Both the position numbers and the translations under genes were made by a program. From Cercis canadensis (lineage: Eukaryota > Streptophyta > Magnoliopsida > Fabales > Fabaceae), in contig QAOA01006931.1 in the NCBI GenBank assembly GCA_003255065.1, positions 315,708 to 379,707 of the forward strand: a stretch of 64,000 nt of DNA. Reading direction: 5' to 3'. Of this stretch, positions 12,909 through 25,800 are shown piece by piece (position 1 is the stretch's first letter; each line of letters begins with the position of its first letter). Below the pieces are notes generated by a model, which saw nothing but the letters and a program-made list of their open reading frames with translations, did not search any database and was not told the DNA's origin.

Positions 12909-13173
12909 GCATACGAGCATTACGCTATGGGCTCCATGAAGAAACGATACACTTTACCCCAATCCCTCGTGAATGCGAGGACCCTCGAGAAAATACGCTT
13001 GATGGAGCTGGAACGTGGAATCCCTCAGCAGACCAGCGGGCTTCCTACTGTTAGACCAAACTCAAGAAGGGGCTGATCCTGAGAAACTTGATGCTGTTGT
13101 TATGTCCTCTGCAGGCCCAAATTTTGTTGGGCATTCAAGTTATGGAGGCCCATCAAGCTAAATACAAAAGCTA
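12909..13173 (+). pseudogene. Coding-like fragment of unknown origin beside the hAT element
   Basis: From the right target duplication to the stop at 13074-13076, one frame reads like real protein: YAMGSMKKRYTLPQSLVNAR followed by TLEKIRLMELERGIPQQTSG. After the stop, a second frame stays open to about 13161 (GADPEKLDAVVMSSAGPNFV). The base composition is richer in GC than the surrounding spacer. Either a frameshift splits one reading frame (a decayed or processed copy), or this is the last exon of a gene whose other exons I cannot see, or it is chance. The hAT element lies directly upstream. I do not recognise the protein and assign no function. Confidence 0.3.
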
Positions 13174-13490
13174 CTGGTCCACTTCATCTTCGCCAATAAT
13201 TTAAGCCCGACCCATAGAAAAAAAAAAAAAAAAGATTAAGGTTCAGTTATACAATACGGACTCAGTAGCAAGTTATACTTACTAGCAGAAAAAAGAAGTT
13301 ATAATATACGTGGCTTTCCAGCAGTACCATAGCAACAAAAGCAGATAACAGAGGAAGACGTGTGCCAGTTCCCACCAATCCTCTTCCCCCCTGCGGTAAT
13401 CGGACTCCTCAATTGCAAGTGAAGCCCTCTCTCTACATTCTCCAACTTTGCTATTCCTCTTCCTTTTGTTTCGCTTTCTCTTCTCTTCTA

Positions 13491-16400
13491 ATGGCTCTTA
13501 ATTCAGTGTCCCCACTTTCCATTAAATCTCTTCACGTCTCCTCAACTTCCAAGATTCCAAATTTACAGCAAATTCATTCAAAACCCCTTTCCATTATCTG
13601 CCAATTGAACTCAAACAGAGATAATTTTTGTGGTAAGTAAACGTATTCAATTCAATTTCAGTTGCTGTAAGCTAATCAACAAATTGAACTTTCTTCAGCT
13701 TATTGAATTTTCGTTGAAAAAGACAAGACTATTATAATACTGAGACTCTCTGTCAACGTAGAACCTAAGAAATGGGGGAAATTTGTTTCGGCCACATTGG
13801 CAGCTGCAGTTATTGCCTGGAACTCTGACATGTCTGCTCTTGCTGATCTTAACAAATACGAGGCAGCCACCAGGGGTGAATTTGGGATAGGATCCGCTGC
13901 CCAATTTGGTTCTGCAGACCTCAGGTTGGTTTCTTTCATGGGAAAATTACAATTGAAATTTATGATTGCAAAATCAATCTTTCTTTCTTTCTTTCATTAT
14001 TTTCTGGCCAGATAAGTGGTAGACAAACCCTGTTGGGTAATGGAATAACAAACCTTTTGAGCAAGTGCCTCATTTTTCTGTTTCTCATCATGCAGGAAAG
14101 CAGTACATGTGAATGAAAATTTCAGGTAATGACTATCTGCCGTTTTCTTCTTTTAAAAAATCTATATTTGTTTTTATTCCCCCTTTAATCGATTAAGAGT
14201 TATAGAGAAAAAAACAAAATGTCAAGTACTACCCTATATCCTTGTTTTCATTACATCAGTCAAGAAACAATCAGTTTATGGCAATTGAACAGTTATTTTT
14301 ATTCTAAACAGACAGTTATAGCAAACTATTTGGAATGTCATAATGCAGAAATTTAGTGCAACTCTGTATTTATAAAGATTGTAAATGACTGATACAGAAG
14401 AGCCAATTTCACAGCTGCTGATATGAGGGAATCTGATTTCAGCGGTTCAACTTTTAATGGTGCATACCTTGAGAAAGCTGTGGCATACAAGGCAAATTTT
14501 ACAGGTATAATCTTGTTGAAATCAGTTATAAGTTATGTATAGAAGAAAGAAATCAAAGATTAGGCAGTAACAATATCCACAGTATTTCACTGCTTGCTAA
14601 TAATGCTTCACGTAATAAATATCGATAGTCCATTCAAATTATAGAATCTAGTAATATTTGAGCCACACAACCGGGTACAATCACCTACCTTTTCGATTGA
14701 CTATACCACTCTTTTAGCTGGATTTGAAGATCTTGCTTCTGCTCCGTCTATTCCCGGTACTAGTGTTTTTTGGCAAACCCAACACTACTACTGGTCGCAG
14801 TTCTAGACTCGCTGGAACATGACCATTCTTGCGGTGGTGGGTAATTTTTCCTGAAACATGTTTCCCTTGACTTGTCTTCCCAGTGTTATGCAGAGACTTG
14901 TTCCTCAATTCATCTTCCAAACAGTTCAATTTTTGATGACTCCTTGGGACATCGAATCACTTTGACCCAATCTACTCTCAGAATCAGTGACAACAACCTT
15001 TTCATATGCATTTCTTGTTGCTGCCTTTTCAGGTGGCACAACCAAATTATTTGTTCTGAGTTTATCACAAGCTTCTCCATTCCAGTGCCTTAGTGAAACT
15101 TTTAGCACTGGTACCACATCCAGGAGGATATGAAGGAATTGCACTGGTCCAAGTTGGGGCCGGAAAAATAAGTTTATTTGCTTTCAACTCCAACTCTAAC
15201 TCTAAAGACACGTCAGTGTCTCTTAAATCAGCGTCAATATTCATAACAGCTATCCCTGTTGCAGTAGGTTCCTCACAAGGACAATCCTCCCTGTTGCAGT
15301 GTCTCTTAAATTGGAAAATAGCAATATCTTTTTAAGCTGAAAACCAAACGACATTATCCATTAGGAAAAAAAACAATAAACAATAAAAGAACCAATAAAC
15401 AGAACAACCCCTTCATATGATGGAAAATGAACCAGAGCATGTCTAGGGATTAAACAGAGAAATCTATCAATAGGAAAAGATTTTCTAAAGGAGTGAAACC
15501 TCACCTTTGCAAAAACACTCAAGATTGAAGTTTACTGGCGATTCGCGTTCGAGATTTGTGTTCTCGGACATGTAAAACACAAACATGGAAATGCAAAAAA
15601 AAAAAATGGCCTCGGTTTTTAAACGGAAGCCAATTTTCACCTCTCAATTGAAGATTTTCCTTTCACTTTTTATTGTTTTCCTCGCTGATATTTTTATTTT
15701 AAAAAATAAGCGCTGAAAAATATATTTATTGAGAATACACCGGCAGTGACGTTTCAAAATATGCTTTGACAATAATATCTTGATTCTGCAGGTGCGGATT
15801 TGAGTGATACCTTGATGGATCGCATGGTAAAGAAATCAAATCCATTAATTTGGTTGATTTTATTGTGTTATTTCATTTATCTATTTTTTACTTTGTTGGC
15901 CTCTAGGTTCTTAATGAAGCTAATCTCACAAACGCCATTCTGGCTAGAACAGTCCTGACACGTAGTGACCTTGGAGATGCTGTGATTGAAGGTGCCGACT
16001 TTAGTGATGCTGTATTGGACCTTCCCCAAAAGCAGGTAACACCTTGGATTGCAACCTATTCTCAACCCTCTATATATTAGTAATTGCTATACTAGAAATC
16101 TCCCTCAATCATTTGACTTTAGAAAATAGTATTCCAACAATCACTTCCATGTAGTCGGGGTATAACCAATGGAACAATCAATTACAATTAATTAAACTGA
16201 ATATCAGTCATGCCAGTTTTCAGTTTAGTTGTTATGTTAACATGCTCCCAATTTTAAAGCATATTAACCAGTAAACAGAGTGAGAAGACTTGTGTTAGTC
16301 CTCTCAGACTAGAAAATTTCATTATTCAAGTATAACTACTCGTGGTTGAAATGCTTTCTCATGTAGGCTCTTTGCAAGTATGCTAGTGGCACAAATCCTG

Positions 16401-16558
16401 TAACAGGAATAAGCACAAGAGCGAGCTTAGGCTGTGGGAACAAAAGGCGAAATGCATATGGTACTCCATCTTCTCCTCTGTTAAGTGCTCCACCACAGAG
16501 ATTGCTTGATCGAGATGGTTTCTGTGATGAAGAAACAGGGCTTTGTGATGCTAAATAG
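13491..16558 (+). CDS. TL17: Pentapeptide-repeat thylakoid lumenal protein (TL17 type)
   Basis: Seven exons: 13491-13632, 13762-13924, 14096-14125, 14398-14504, 15792-15826, 15907-16035 and 16367-16558. They give 265 residues with consistent phases. The N-terminus is a Ser-rich chloroplast transit peptide. It is followed by a hydrophobic lumen-targeting segment (about 56-75, ATLAAAVIAW ... SALA) with likely cleavage before DLNKYEAATRGEFGIGSAAQ. The mature part has pentapeptide repeats of the A(D/N)LXX type (ADMRESDFSGSTFNGAYLEK, GADLSDTLMD, NEANLTNAIL, EGADFSDAVL), which fold into a right-handed beta helix. The C-terminal domain has paired cysteines (CKYASG, LGCGN, GFCDEETGLCDAK) likely to form disulfides in the lumen. 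It matches the Arabidopsis thylakoid lumenal 17.4 kDa protein (At5g53490 as I recall), whose biochemical role is unknown. Lys-Lys rather than twin Arg precedes the hydrophobic segment. The intron at 14505-15791 is unusually long and holds foreign-looking sequence. Confidence 0.93.
14714..15144 (-). pseudogene. Antisense coding remnant inside a TL17 intron
   Basis: On the minus strand two open frames, offset by a frameshift, run end to end through the intron. The upstream one includes NNLVVPPEKAATRNAYEKVV and ends at 14926; the downstream one includes GKTSQGKHVSGKITHHRKNG and PASLELRPVVVLGLPKN and ends at 14714. The segment has more coding-like composition than the rest of the intron and could be a decayed retrocopy. 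Homology may continue up to about 15330, where other frames read PSYPPGCGTSAKSF. I do not recognise the source protein, and the call rests on composition and frame continuity only. Confidence 0.35.
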
Positions 16559-16599
16559 TTAGTTACAAGGAACTGTAATTGCTACACGAGAATATCCAT

Positions 16600-19500
16600 A
16601 TTTATGTACATATAATGTCAGAGAATACATATGAAGCATCAAGTATCACCTTTCGTCCTTCAGAGAACCTATCCACAATAAACATAGCAAGCTCTTTCTT
16701 GAATTGTCCTATGTCTTCCGTCTCAGGCATTTTTTATATCTATTTAGGAAACCGAGTGACTAAGTGAATTGAATACATATACTGAACTGAAGTTTGTCTT
16801 TGACTATGAACCTTTTGGATTGTCTACTGTTATTTTCTGACTGCAACCAGTTTTTCTTCTGTATAACCTATTAGATCTACATCCTGATTTTCTGAGGATA
16901 AAATTATCATATAGGTTGTTTATTTATAATTTCTCCTCTCATCTATATGCAGTTATATTATTAAACTTGAAGTACAATTCCTTGCATTAAATTTATCCTT
17001 AAATCCATACACAAAGTGCACTTTGGTATCTAAAATGTGAGATTTTCTTGAGTTCAGATTCCTTGCAGATCAAATTATGTATTTTGATTACTCACTATTA
17101 GGAAGTTGGTATCTGTTTCTTGTCATTTACGATATTTAAAAGTTTTACCAAATCATAAATAGTACGATGAATGTGAACACAAAAATGTAGACACAGAACA
17201 TAGATGGCTCCCTTTGACCCTACAATCATTCCAGTGAGTGTACATATACACATCTGCTCTCATGAAACGTTGTATCAGTTAATTGAAATTCTTGTGAACT
17301 TCCTGTAAAATATCTTCCCTTTTCCCTTGGAATTGAATTTATTATGAACTTACAGTTGTTTGCTGCCATGGTTATGTACGGCATCCATATACATTTGTGA
17401 TTGTAGTTTCTCGGTCTATTAAAGGCTAGAAGAGGTCGTTCAGAACAGAACAGAAAATTTCTGCTTTCCTCATGCCTTTGCTCTGCTATGTCAATAACGG
17501 CGGTAACTCATGGTTTCATATGAGTAATATACAGTATTAATTAAGATGTTTCTTGAGAAAAGCAGAATGTTGTAACCTTACAATACAATTAAGTCTCTCA
17601 CCTAGAGCCTGGGCGAACCTCATACTAGTTAGTCTCTCCACTGAGATGTGCTGCACTTTCTATACCTGTGTGTTTGTTCGTGATGATATGAGTATATGAG
17701 AGGGCTTAGAAGGCAAGGTCAACTTAAGGGAAAGTGACTTGTAAGTTGAGTCGTCTGAAGAAAGCCCCCGATCCCGATGACACAAACTAGTGGTGGACAC
17801 CCTACTTCTTCAGTCCTACTCTCAACTCTCAACTCAAGTCTGAACCACCTACTGAACAAATCAATTAAGTTGCTACTTGCTTGGTCTTTACTTTTCCTTT
17901 TCCTCCCCTCCCCTCTCTCTTCCTCTTTTTATTCCTTGGGGTTGTTCCCTTTTCAAGAGGTTCTACTTAAAAAAAAAAAAAGTAAGACATCAATAATAAC
18001 AGATAATTACCTTATCTCCTATACGGTTGTCTTGCAAATATTCAATCAGGGGATGTGCCCTCTTATGCCGACAGCTCCTTCCTCATGTTTTTTGTGCATA
18101 GAAACATTGCATCTCATGACATATGGTTTGGACCACCTGATCTAGGCCTGAAATTTAGCCACGGACTTAATGGTGCTTTTCTAACCATAAAGTTCTCTGT
18201 TATAATTGGTACCTGACATGTTGTATACATATAATTGTGTTTCGGATTTGAGCAGCTGTACTGTCTATGTACTACATTTGATATACATGTATGTATTTCC
18301 TAGTTCTTAATTATAATACATGCTCCTCTCCTCTGCATTGCCAATCATTTTTGGAAATTGCTTTCTATCTTTTTAGCAGCATTCGGAGAGGATGAAAGGG
18401 AAATGTAGGGTCGAACGGCTCAAGGTATCAAAAGCCAGAACACCTTATGGGTCGTATACAGAATCTGACGTTATGAGTGCAAATTTTGACGGTAAAACTA
18501 TAAGATGCTATATGGTATAGATATGGAGTAGGCTATTCCGTTTATTTCTCATTGGATTGATAGTTCTATATATGTCAATTTAATTAATCTGAAATTGCAG
18601 CATTATGATCTACACTCTACAGAAGATAAATTTATACCGTAACAAGATAAATTATGATTCTTGTATTTTAATTTGCTAGATGTCTTGGTGTAGTCTACTC
18701 AACTGGCATATGATGAACAAAAGAAAAAAAGTGGAAAGGGGGCGTTGATATTTGGAAGTATCTATGTCCAATATATGACAATCAATGAATTTCGCAAGAA
18801 AGGGCAGAGTAGACTTGTGACTCCGGGAACTGTGGAGGTTTGGGATTTGTGGGAACTAAGGATGCACATGAATGATGTTACTTTAACCTTGATTCACATG
18901 GTCAATAATGTTATCTTAGTCTGCAAATAACATTTTTAATAAACCCCCATTATTCAGTCACACACCGCATCAACGCGCATGGTCTTCTCGGTTAGGTTTT
19001 GCAGACCCAAGACAAACCAATAATCTCGCTTGTCTATTATGCCGGAGAAACCAAGTGACGCAAGATTGTGAAGAAAATGAAAACCCTAATGAGAAGTCAA
19101 ACTTGGTCAGAAAGAAGCACTTTACTTGAAAACCCCTTTTCCTTTTCTCATCCATATGAGAATAATCCTTCTGGCAAGCATCAAGCATGCCGCCCACTCT
19201 CTTTCTGATCACACTGCCTCTCTTTCTGTGTATATGTGAGTCATGAAAGTTGAAACATGCATTATAAGTTAATGGGAGCACGCCTAATCATTGTGCCTTT
19301 GCCATTGCTTAAAAGGAATTTTGATTCTTGACTTGGACACAATAATTTCTTTTGTGGTCAATATTGAATGACAACCTCAAAAAACTTACCCCTTGAATCA
19401 CACCCATCATTCGGTTCTTAAATTTTGCTTTGCTACTCGGTATTAAAACGATGGAATTTTGAACTCATGGCTCTCGATCGAGGCACAGCTACTGCTTCAT

Positions 19501-21200
19501 TGGAATACAAAGAAATTTATTTGCGCAAGTACTTACTAGCTATATGGAGCAGTTTGAGATCTGTATGAGCACGAACACCCGCGCACTGAGTTTGCTCTGG
19601 TTTCTGCTGAACCTCCTAAATAGTCTTACAAGGAAGAAACCTTTGGTAGATAGACAAGATGAATGTTTTCGCATTAGAAGATTTCTTCACACACAGGTAC
19701 GTACGCGTAAGTTGAGATTCAAGTGGCAAGACTCTTATGGTATTGGTTTGACAAAAAACCGGGCTTTTGAATTCAAGTGGGAAGATTCTTCATTTCCATG
19801 TACTGAACTATGAAGTTAACTCAACTCTTTTGATTTGTAGTTTTATACTAAAGCAGTTTGGTATAGGAGGCATGTCCTTATTCTACTAGTCTAGTCAATT
19901 ATCATAAAAATATAACTTAGGACATGAACAGTTTAACGCCCTCTTCCCCAGAATAAATAGTAAAAATCAAATAAACAGCTAATTAACTAGCTGATACATT
20001 TCTTCCTGAAAATAAATTTTTAGCCATTACTGTTGCATTGCACTTCGCTAAAGCATATTATATACTATTTGCTGTATCCGTATATGCACTGCTTCAAATT
20101 TAGTAGTGTATCAATAGTCATAGGTTATATCCACAACCAACTGGCCACTACTTGTTGAAGTTCCCTTTGTTAGCGCTGTAGCTTCATATAAAAAGACTTT
20201 GAGTCCTGAGCTTTTCTATATATACAAATTACTCCAATGTGAAGGAGAATCGATGTTGGAGCATTTATGCAATGCCAAGGAAACTTTTGTCATCTCCCGG
20301 GAGTTGTCAATGATTTTAAAATATAATATTATATTCACTTCCAGTAATACTCTTCTGACTCTACATTATTTATAATGTTATACCCCCAACCTTCCCAAAT
20401 TAATAAGAAAGACTCCTGAGTGCTCCTAGTTACAAATGATTAAACATTTGCTTTGAGCCTCACCGGCGGCCTTCTCCCTGAAATCTTATGCAACATTATT
20501 CCATAAGGGGGAAAACTTCATCATTTTTACAGATTTCGAATGGTGTCATAAAGTAAGAATATTTCTTGCCAATAGAACCACATCTTGTCAAAGCCCTCTC
20601 CCTCAGGCCGAATTGATAAATGTTTTTCAATTACTTGCAATGATAAATATCTATAACTGAGCCATTATACTTCCAAATTTCGTATTTCTCATTTGGTTGC
20701 TCTACACTTAACCAAATTAGCCATATTATCTGCCTTTCCAACTTAACTTATTGGCATGGCCAAAAAAAAAAAAAAAAAAAAATTAACTTACTGGGAGAAT
20801 TTGAAACTATGTGATACAGAGCGGGGAGTTAACATGGTAGATGCATACTTTTAATTTGTTAAAGGCCATGTCTGTACATGCATATGTGATCAAAACAAGG
20901 ATTTCAAACAGTTACTTCATCTGCAATCAGTAAATAACTTTTAATTCATGGAATAGTTCCACCAATACTCGGCCATACATTTCCCATTGAAGTACGAATT
21001 CATTTTGCCATAGCAAATAGGGGATAGGGCTATTCGTATATCTGGTTGCATTACAATATTGGGCACCAGTGTCCAAAAGCTAAGGATATATAATATTTTC
21101 GGGTTTATTATGTACAGCAACTCCAAGCAATACTTTAGGTTTTTTCTTTGTGATCGTTAAACTGTACGTACTTCCTATCATTAGTATGCATCATCTAATT
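16600..21200. other. Intergenic, no gene seen
   Basis: A 4.6-kb spacer between the 3' ends of TL17 (+) and the NAC gene (-), which converge. There are only short open frames without domains. Long A runs occur at about 17970-17982 and 20762-20782. I see no RNA gene or transposon ends. Confidence 0.45.
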
Positions 21201-21213
21201 ACTTTATAAGTTT

Positions 21214-22850
21214 TCACTTCCACAGATCAATTTGGCAACTGGAGGTGGATGTTGAAGCATGTTCCTCAGGCATTTTGGATTCATTTGCTAGAATAGTAAT
21301 TTGCTGAGCCATTTGGAGGACAGCTGCATTGGAAGAATAACTGTTTTCCTTGGAAGCATCTTGGTCATGACTGAGCTGGGAAGCAACAAATTTGTCAAGT
21401 ACTCGCCAATCAGTCACCTGGTCCACTGCTTGATCAATGCTACCATGAAGAGAGTTCAGACTTTGTTGATGGCAATGTTGTATGTGTTCTTCTTGCGTGA
21501 GTGATGACGACTGCAGAGTGCTGCCGTTGGTGTTCCTATCATACCCATAAGGGATAACTGAGTTGCAACTCAAACTTGTGGTTGATTGAGGAACTTTAGG
21601 GCTTTCTAGATGAGGAAGTTGGAGGAAAGCATCATGGGGTATGTTGTATTGGAATTCCAGCTCCTGCTTGCAGGGGTAGTGTTGGTGGTATGATGCATAA
21701 GGGTTAGAAATTCGCCTTGGGGATTCAAGATCTTGCATGAAGGACACTTGGTCATCATACCAACAGGGTGACTCATACTCTCCCATTTTCCGAACTGTTG
21801 TCATGCGCTTCTTGAACACTCTACATACAACCCAGCCTTCTTCCTGGAGCAATTACGAAAATTAGAATATAACATAATTAAAAGCAGAAGAGTGTGCACA
21901 GTAGATTCAAACATCTATATAGATGAATAGATGATAATGTGCCAATAACAGTTGTGAAGACAGTGTTTTTACTATCTTAATCTTCTGGTTTGGAGGTAGA
22001 GGGAGCCAAGCTTGGCTGCTTAATTATAATGTTGGAGACTTGGAGGTGTAAGTAGGTAGGGTTTTTATGGCCAAAAAAAAGACAGCTAGGGATTTTTTTC
22101 TTAAATTTCTTTATATATTCTTCTATTGACATATAGATTAATTAGTTGCATTTTTAAAAACTAAAATTTGTTAGAAGAAATTGATGTAATGGGTAGTTAA
22201 CTAATAATAAGCTAATTAGCCCCAGAATGAGAAGTGTACTTAATATTCGTAGGATAGTAATTATAGATGGCTATATCTACATATAAATCGCTAGCTAATA
22301 GAAGCGATTACCTGAGGAGTTCCATTTTCACTTGTTTCTAGCCGATACTCATGCATAATCCAGTCAGATTTTTGTCCATTTGGAGCTCGTCCTTTGTAAA
22401 ACACCAAAGTCTTTCTCATGCCAATCAGGCAATGCCTAGCGTAGATCGCCTTGTCTCTTCCTGTAGCTTTCCAAAATCCTGCTTTTGTAGCTCTATTGGT
22501 GCGAGTTCCAGTTGGGTATTTCTTATCTTTATGGCTAAAGAAATACCAATCACTTTGTTCTTCAGTGCCAATTTTGCATAATTCTGTTAACCAAAATAAC
22601 AAATACCGCTGTAAGATATATGTTGAATACTTATATATACATATATATTGTTTGCTCTTATCTTTCGGGGGCCTTATAGGAAGGCAATACCTTGAAGATC
22701 CCATGGCTCAATTTTATAGAGATCGATATCTTTGATAACATCTAGATCAATCCTTTTACAAGCTACCTTTTTCCTAAGGTAGTAATCAACAAGTTCTTCA
22801 TCAGTGGGATGAAACCGGAAGCCTGGAGGAACATGTGAAAACGTATTCAT
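21214..22850 (-). CDS. VND4/5: NAC transcription factor, VND4/VND5 type
   Basis: Three coding exons, in gene order: 22850-22691, 22583-22312 and 21843-21214. They give 353 residues, with the intron positions usual for NAC genes. The NAC domain covers about 1-155: [20 protein letters not shown] (subdomain A), [17 protein letters not shown] (B), [20 protein letters not shown] (C), [36 protein letters not shown] and the end of [15 protein letters not shown]. The activation region has the VND signatures [25 protein letters not shown] and the C-terminal [14 protein letters not shown] factors are nuclear master switches for xylem vessel differentiation and secondary wall formation. Start: ATG at 22850; a frame continues upstream to GGA GTG GAT but without a nearer ATG. 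A good splice acceptor at 22874-22876 suggests an intron in the 5' leader. Clade VND4/5 is favoured over VND1-3 and VND6 by the C-terminus. Confidence 0.95.
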
Positions 22851-22876
22851 ATCCACTCCCAAAGATATAAAGCCTG

Positions 22877-25800
22877 CATTCAGAAGAAGGAAGAAAAATC
22901 AGCATCATGGACTTTCTTGTAATCGAACACAAAATTTCATATTTTTTTTCTATAATGAATGATTTGTCTAGCTAACATGTACACTTGAGTTACAAGATTC
23001 AGTACACAACAGAAATCATATTTCACTAGCCAGTTATATACGCATGCCAATGGGAAGCCACTTGTACTCTACGCCTTTGAATACATGCTTATAAGCAAAA
23101 TTACAAGATAGCCATATAGTAATTAAACAAAATTATTTAATGAAGCAGGTGAACAAGTACGTATATAAGAAAACACAAGAAGAAGCAAACCCATCGCTTC
23201 TATTCATCATCACAAACATGCTTGTTTATGTTCTATTTTAGTATAAAATTGAGAACATTCTGAATTAAGGTTTCCAAGAATCTAACAGGTCCTAGTGAAA
23301 CAAAAAAGAAGAGTGAATAAGAAGAAAAGAAAAGCATAAAATAATGTCTCAAACACTATATAAATACAGTTGCTTCAATTTCACGGTGTATCTATTAAAC
23401 AGATATAGAGTTTGATAAGGAAACAATTATGCTGCACCCCATGATCAACAAAAAGGCAGGTTACATGAATCAAGTAATGGCATCTCCAACATTGAATTGC
23501 CTATAAGTCATGTATCAAGAAAACATAACGAAGTTATTGCTTGGTATACATAAACATGTCTTTTCTTAAGTTTGTTATTTTGAAGCATGTGAACAGCTTA
23601 TGCAATGAAAACCACTCAAAAAACAATATATCCGAACATAAATGTTCCCTCATATCTTTGTAAACTAACATATCAAAAGGATCACAAGCCTTGAAAAGAA
23701 GACTGAGAAAATGCATAAGAAATCAAGAAAACACTATTAATGTATAATCATTAAAATTAATAATAAATTTATTGAGATTGCAATGATAAAAATGACAAAA
23801 AAAATATATGATAAAAACTTGTGTATCCCAAGAAATATAAAATTTGCCCTATTTTCCGGCATCCGTTCAAGTAAAGCCAGAAATAAAAGCAATACGATGG
23901 TTGAAGTACAATAACTTTACCTTGTGGAACATTAATTCTTCTTTTTCCTCAAAAAAGAAAAAGTAAACTACGTTATAGCACATCATACTGAGGGCACGCT
24001 TTGTAATGCAATTATGCGATTGTGTTAAGAAGTAAAATGATATTGTAGGATAGCATCAAACGTCTTGCTTTTCCTCTACAAATCGATTTGGGCACGTAAA
24101 TAATGGCTCAAGGAGATAAATACAGAGGGCCATACATGTGAATTACAGTCAGATTGTTCAAACGCTATAAGAAAAAAGATTATCACATGCAGAAAAACAA
24201 AGGCATGTTCAAGTCGGATAGGCAACGAACCAAATGAATATTGTCGGGGCAAAACTAAAAAGGAGAGAAGACGAAAAGGAAGAGTGGAAAAGTGATTTAG
24301 AGGGTTGGTGTTGAAAGAATGATTTTGAGGTTGCTGCTGATGAGATATAAACCCCAACCGAAACACACAGATCAAAGTCATGTCAAAGATTTTATTTACA
24401 ACCGAAACAGAAGTGACATTTGTAGCATTTGACTATGGCTTATTTCTGTCTTTTAGCTGTCTTTTGTTTTCTTTTTATTTAATTTGTGTTCTGGGTGGTT
24501 GACTTAAAAGTTGAAACAAAATCACCCACCTTCCACCATGCATTTTAATGCTTTAAATTAGGGGTACATTCACATATGAACGAAAGATAAATCACGAAAC
24601 AAAACCCCAGATGATAGATAAACAAAAAATTAGTAGATGAAGAACGATTGTAAAAGCTCACGGTGAAAACACAAAAAAAAAAAAAAAAAAAANAAAAAAA
24701 AAAAAACAGAAAAAAGAAACGACCTTGATATAGCTAGAATCGTGCGCAGATCTGATCAAAGCAACCTTGTTCCCAGCACTAATTGAATAGCAGATTCATA
24801 TACGTTAGATATGAAACTTTTAAAGTTGCCTTTCATCGACGACCTTTTTATAACTTTGTGGGATCCAATTGAATCAGACAAAAAAGCACTGAAAGAAAGG
24901 AAGGGAAAGAGAAGGAGACAAAACAGATAAGAAAGTAGAAGGAACAATTAAAAGTGATCCTCGGGAATTTAACTAAATCCCTTGTTGCCCAAACTGCTTT
25001 GCTCTGAGGAAGTGTCTAGTAGTTGTCCAAAGGGAGAGAGAGAAACAGAGATCAGATCCCGAGGACTAGTGAAAAAGAGAAGGGAGGAAAGTGAAGGAAA
25101 AGGAAAATGAAAGGTTGAAGGTTCAGGAATGGGAAAATGGAGATGAGGTAGGGTTAAATAGAGAAGCAAAAGCACAAGAACAAGAAACATATATATGAGA
25201 ACCCTAATAAACCATCCCTCTCAATTGTTTCTCTCACCTTATCTTTCTGAGTTGGAGCTAGATTGCTGGAAAAGCTTTCAGCACATAAAAAGGGTGGCGC
25301 TAAAACGGCTCAAGAGAAAGAGAGATGTGAAGCTCGAGCACCACCCACCAGCAACTGATGGAGACGAGAGAAAAGAATGATGTAGTGTTTGAGGTGGCCG
25401 GGGCCGGAGAAAGAGTGAGAGAAGATGATCAAACGATGAGGACAAATGGATAGTCTTGCATAAAAATAATAACAAAATTAATATTAATGTATTATGATGA
25501 TGATAGGTAATCGATGGAGGATATTTTTATGGTAGTGACCCTGACCCCCTTATAGGTTAGAACAACACCTTCACCTCCCTCCCGCCAAAAGTTACACCCT
25601 CCCCTATCCCCATCTCTCACTTGTTCATTTACTTATGCCTGAGTCTACACCGCGTGGTATACACGAATACCATCTCATTTAATTAATTTATCCATTACCT
25701 GGTAATCATAATAATAGGGATAGCTCTTCTAGATGGATCACAATTCTTTAACCATAAATTGTAGAAATAATTGTATAACCATTTACTATTAACAAATTAA

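Noticed and set aside
17777..18145. Open frame of 122 codons on the plus strand with a hydrophobic stretch
   Set aside because: Low-complexity Leu/Ser/Pro composition from a CT-rich tract; no conserved motif.
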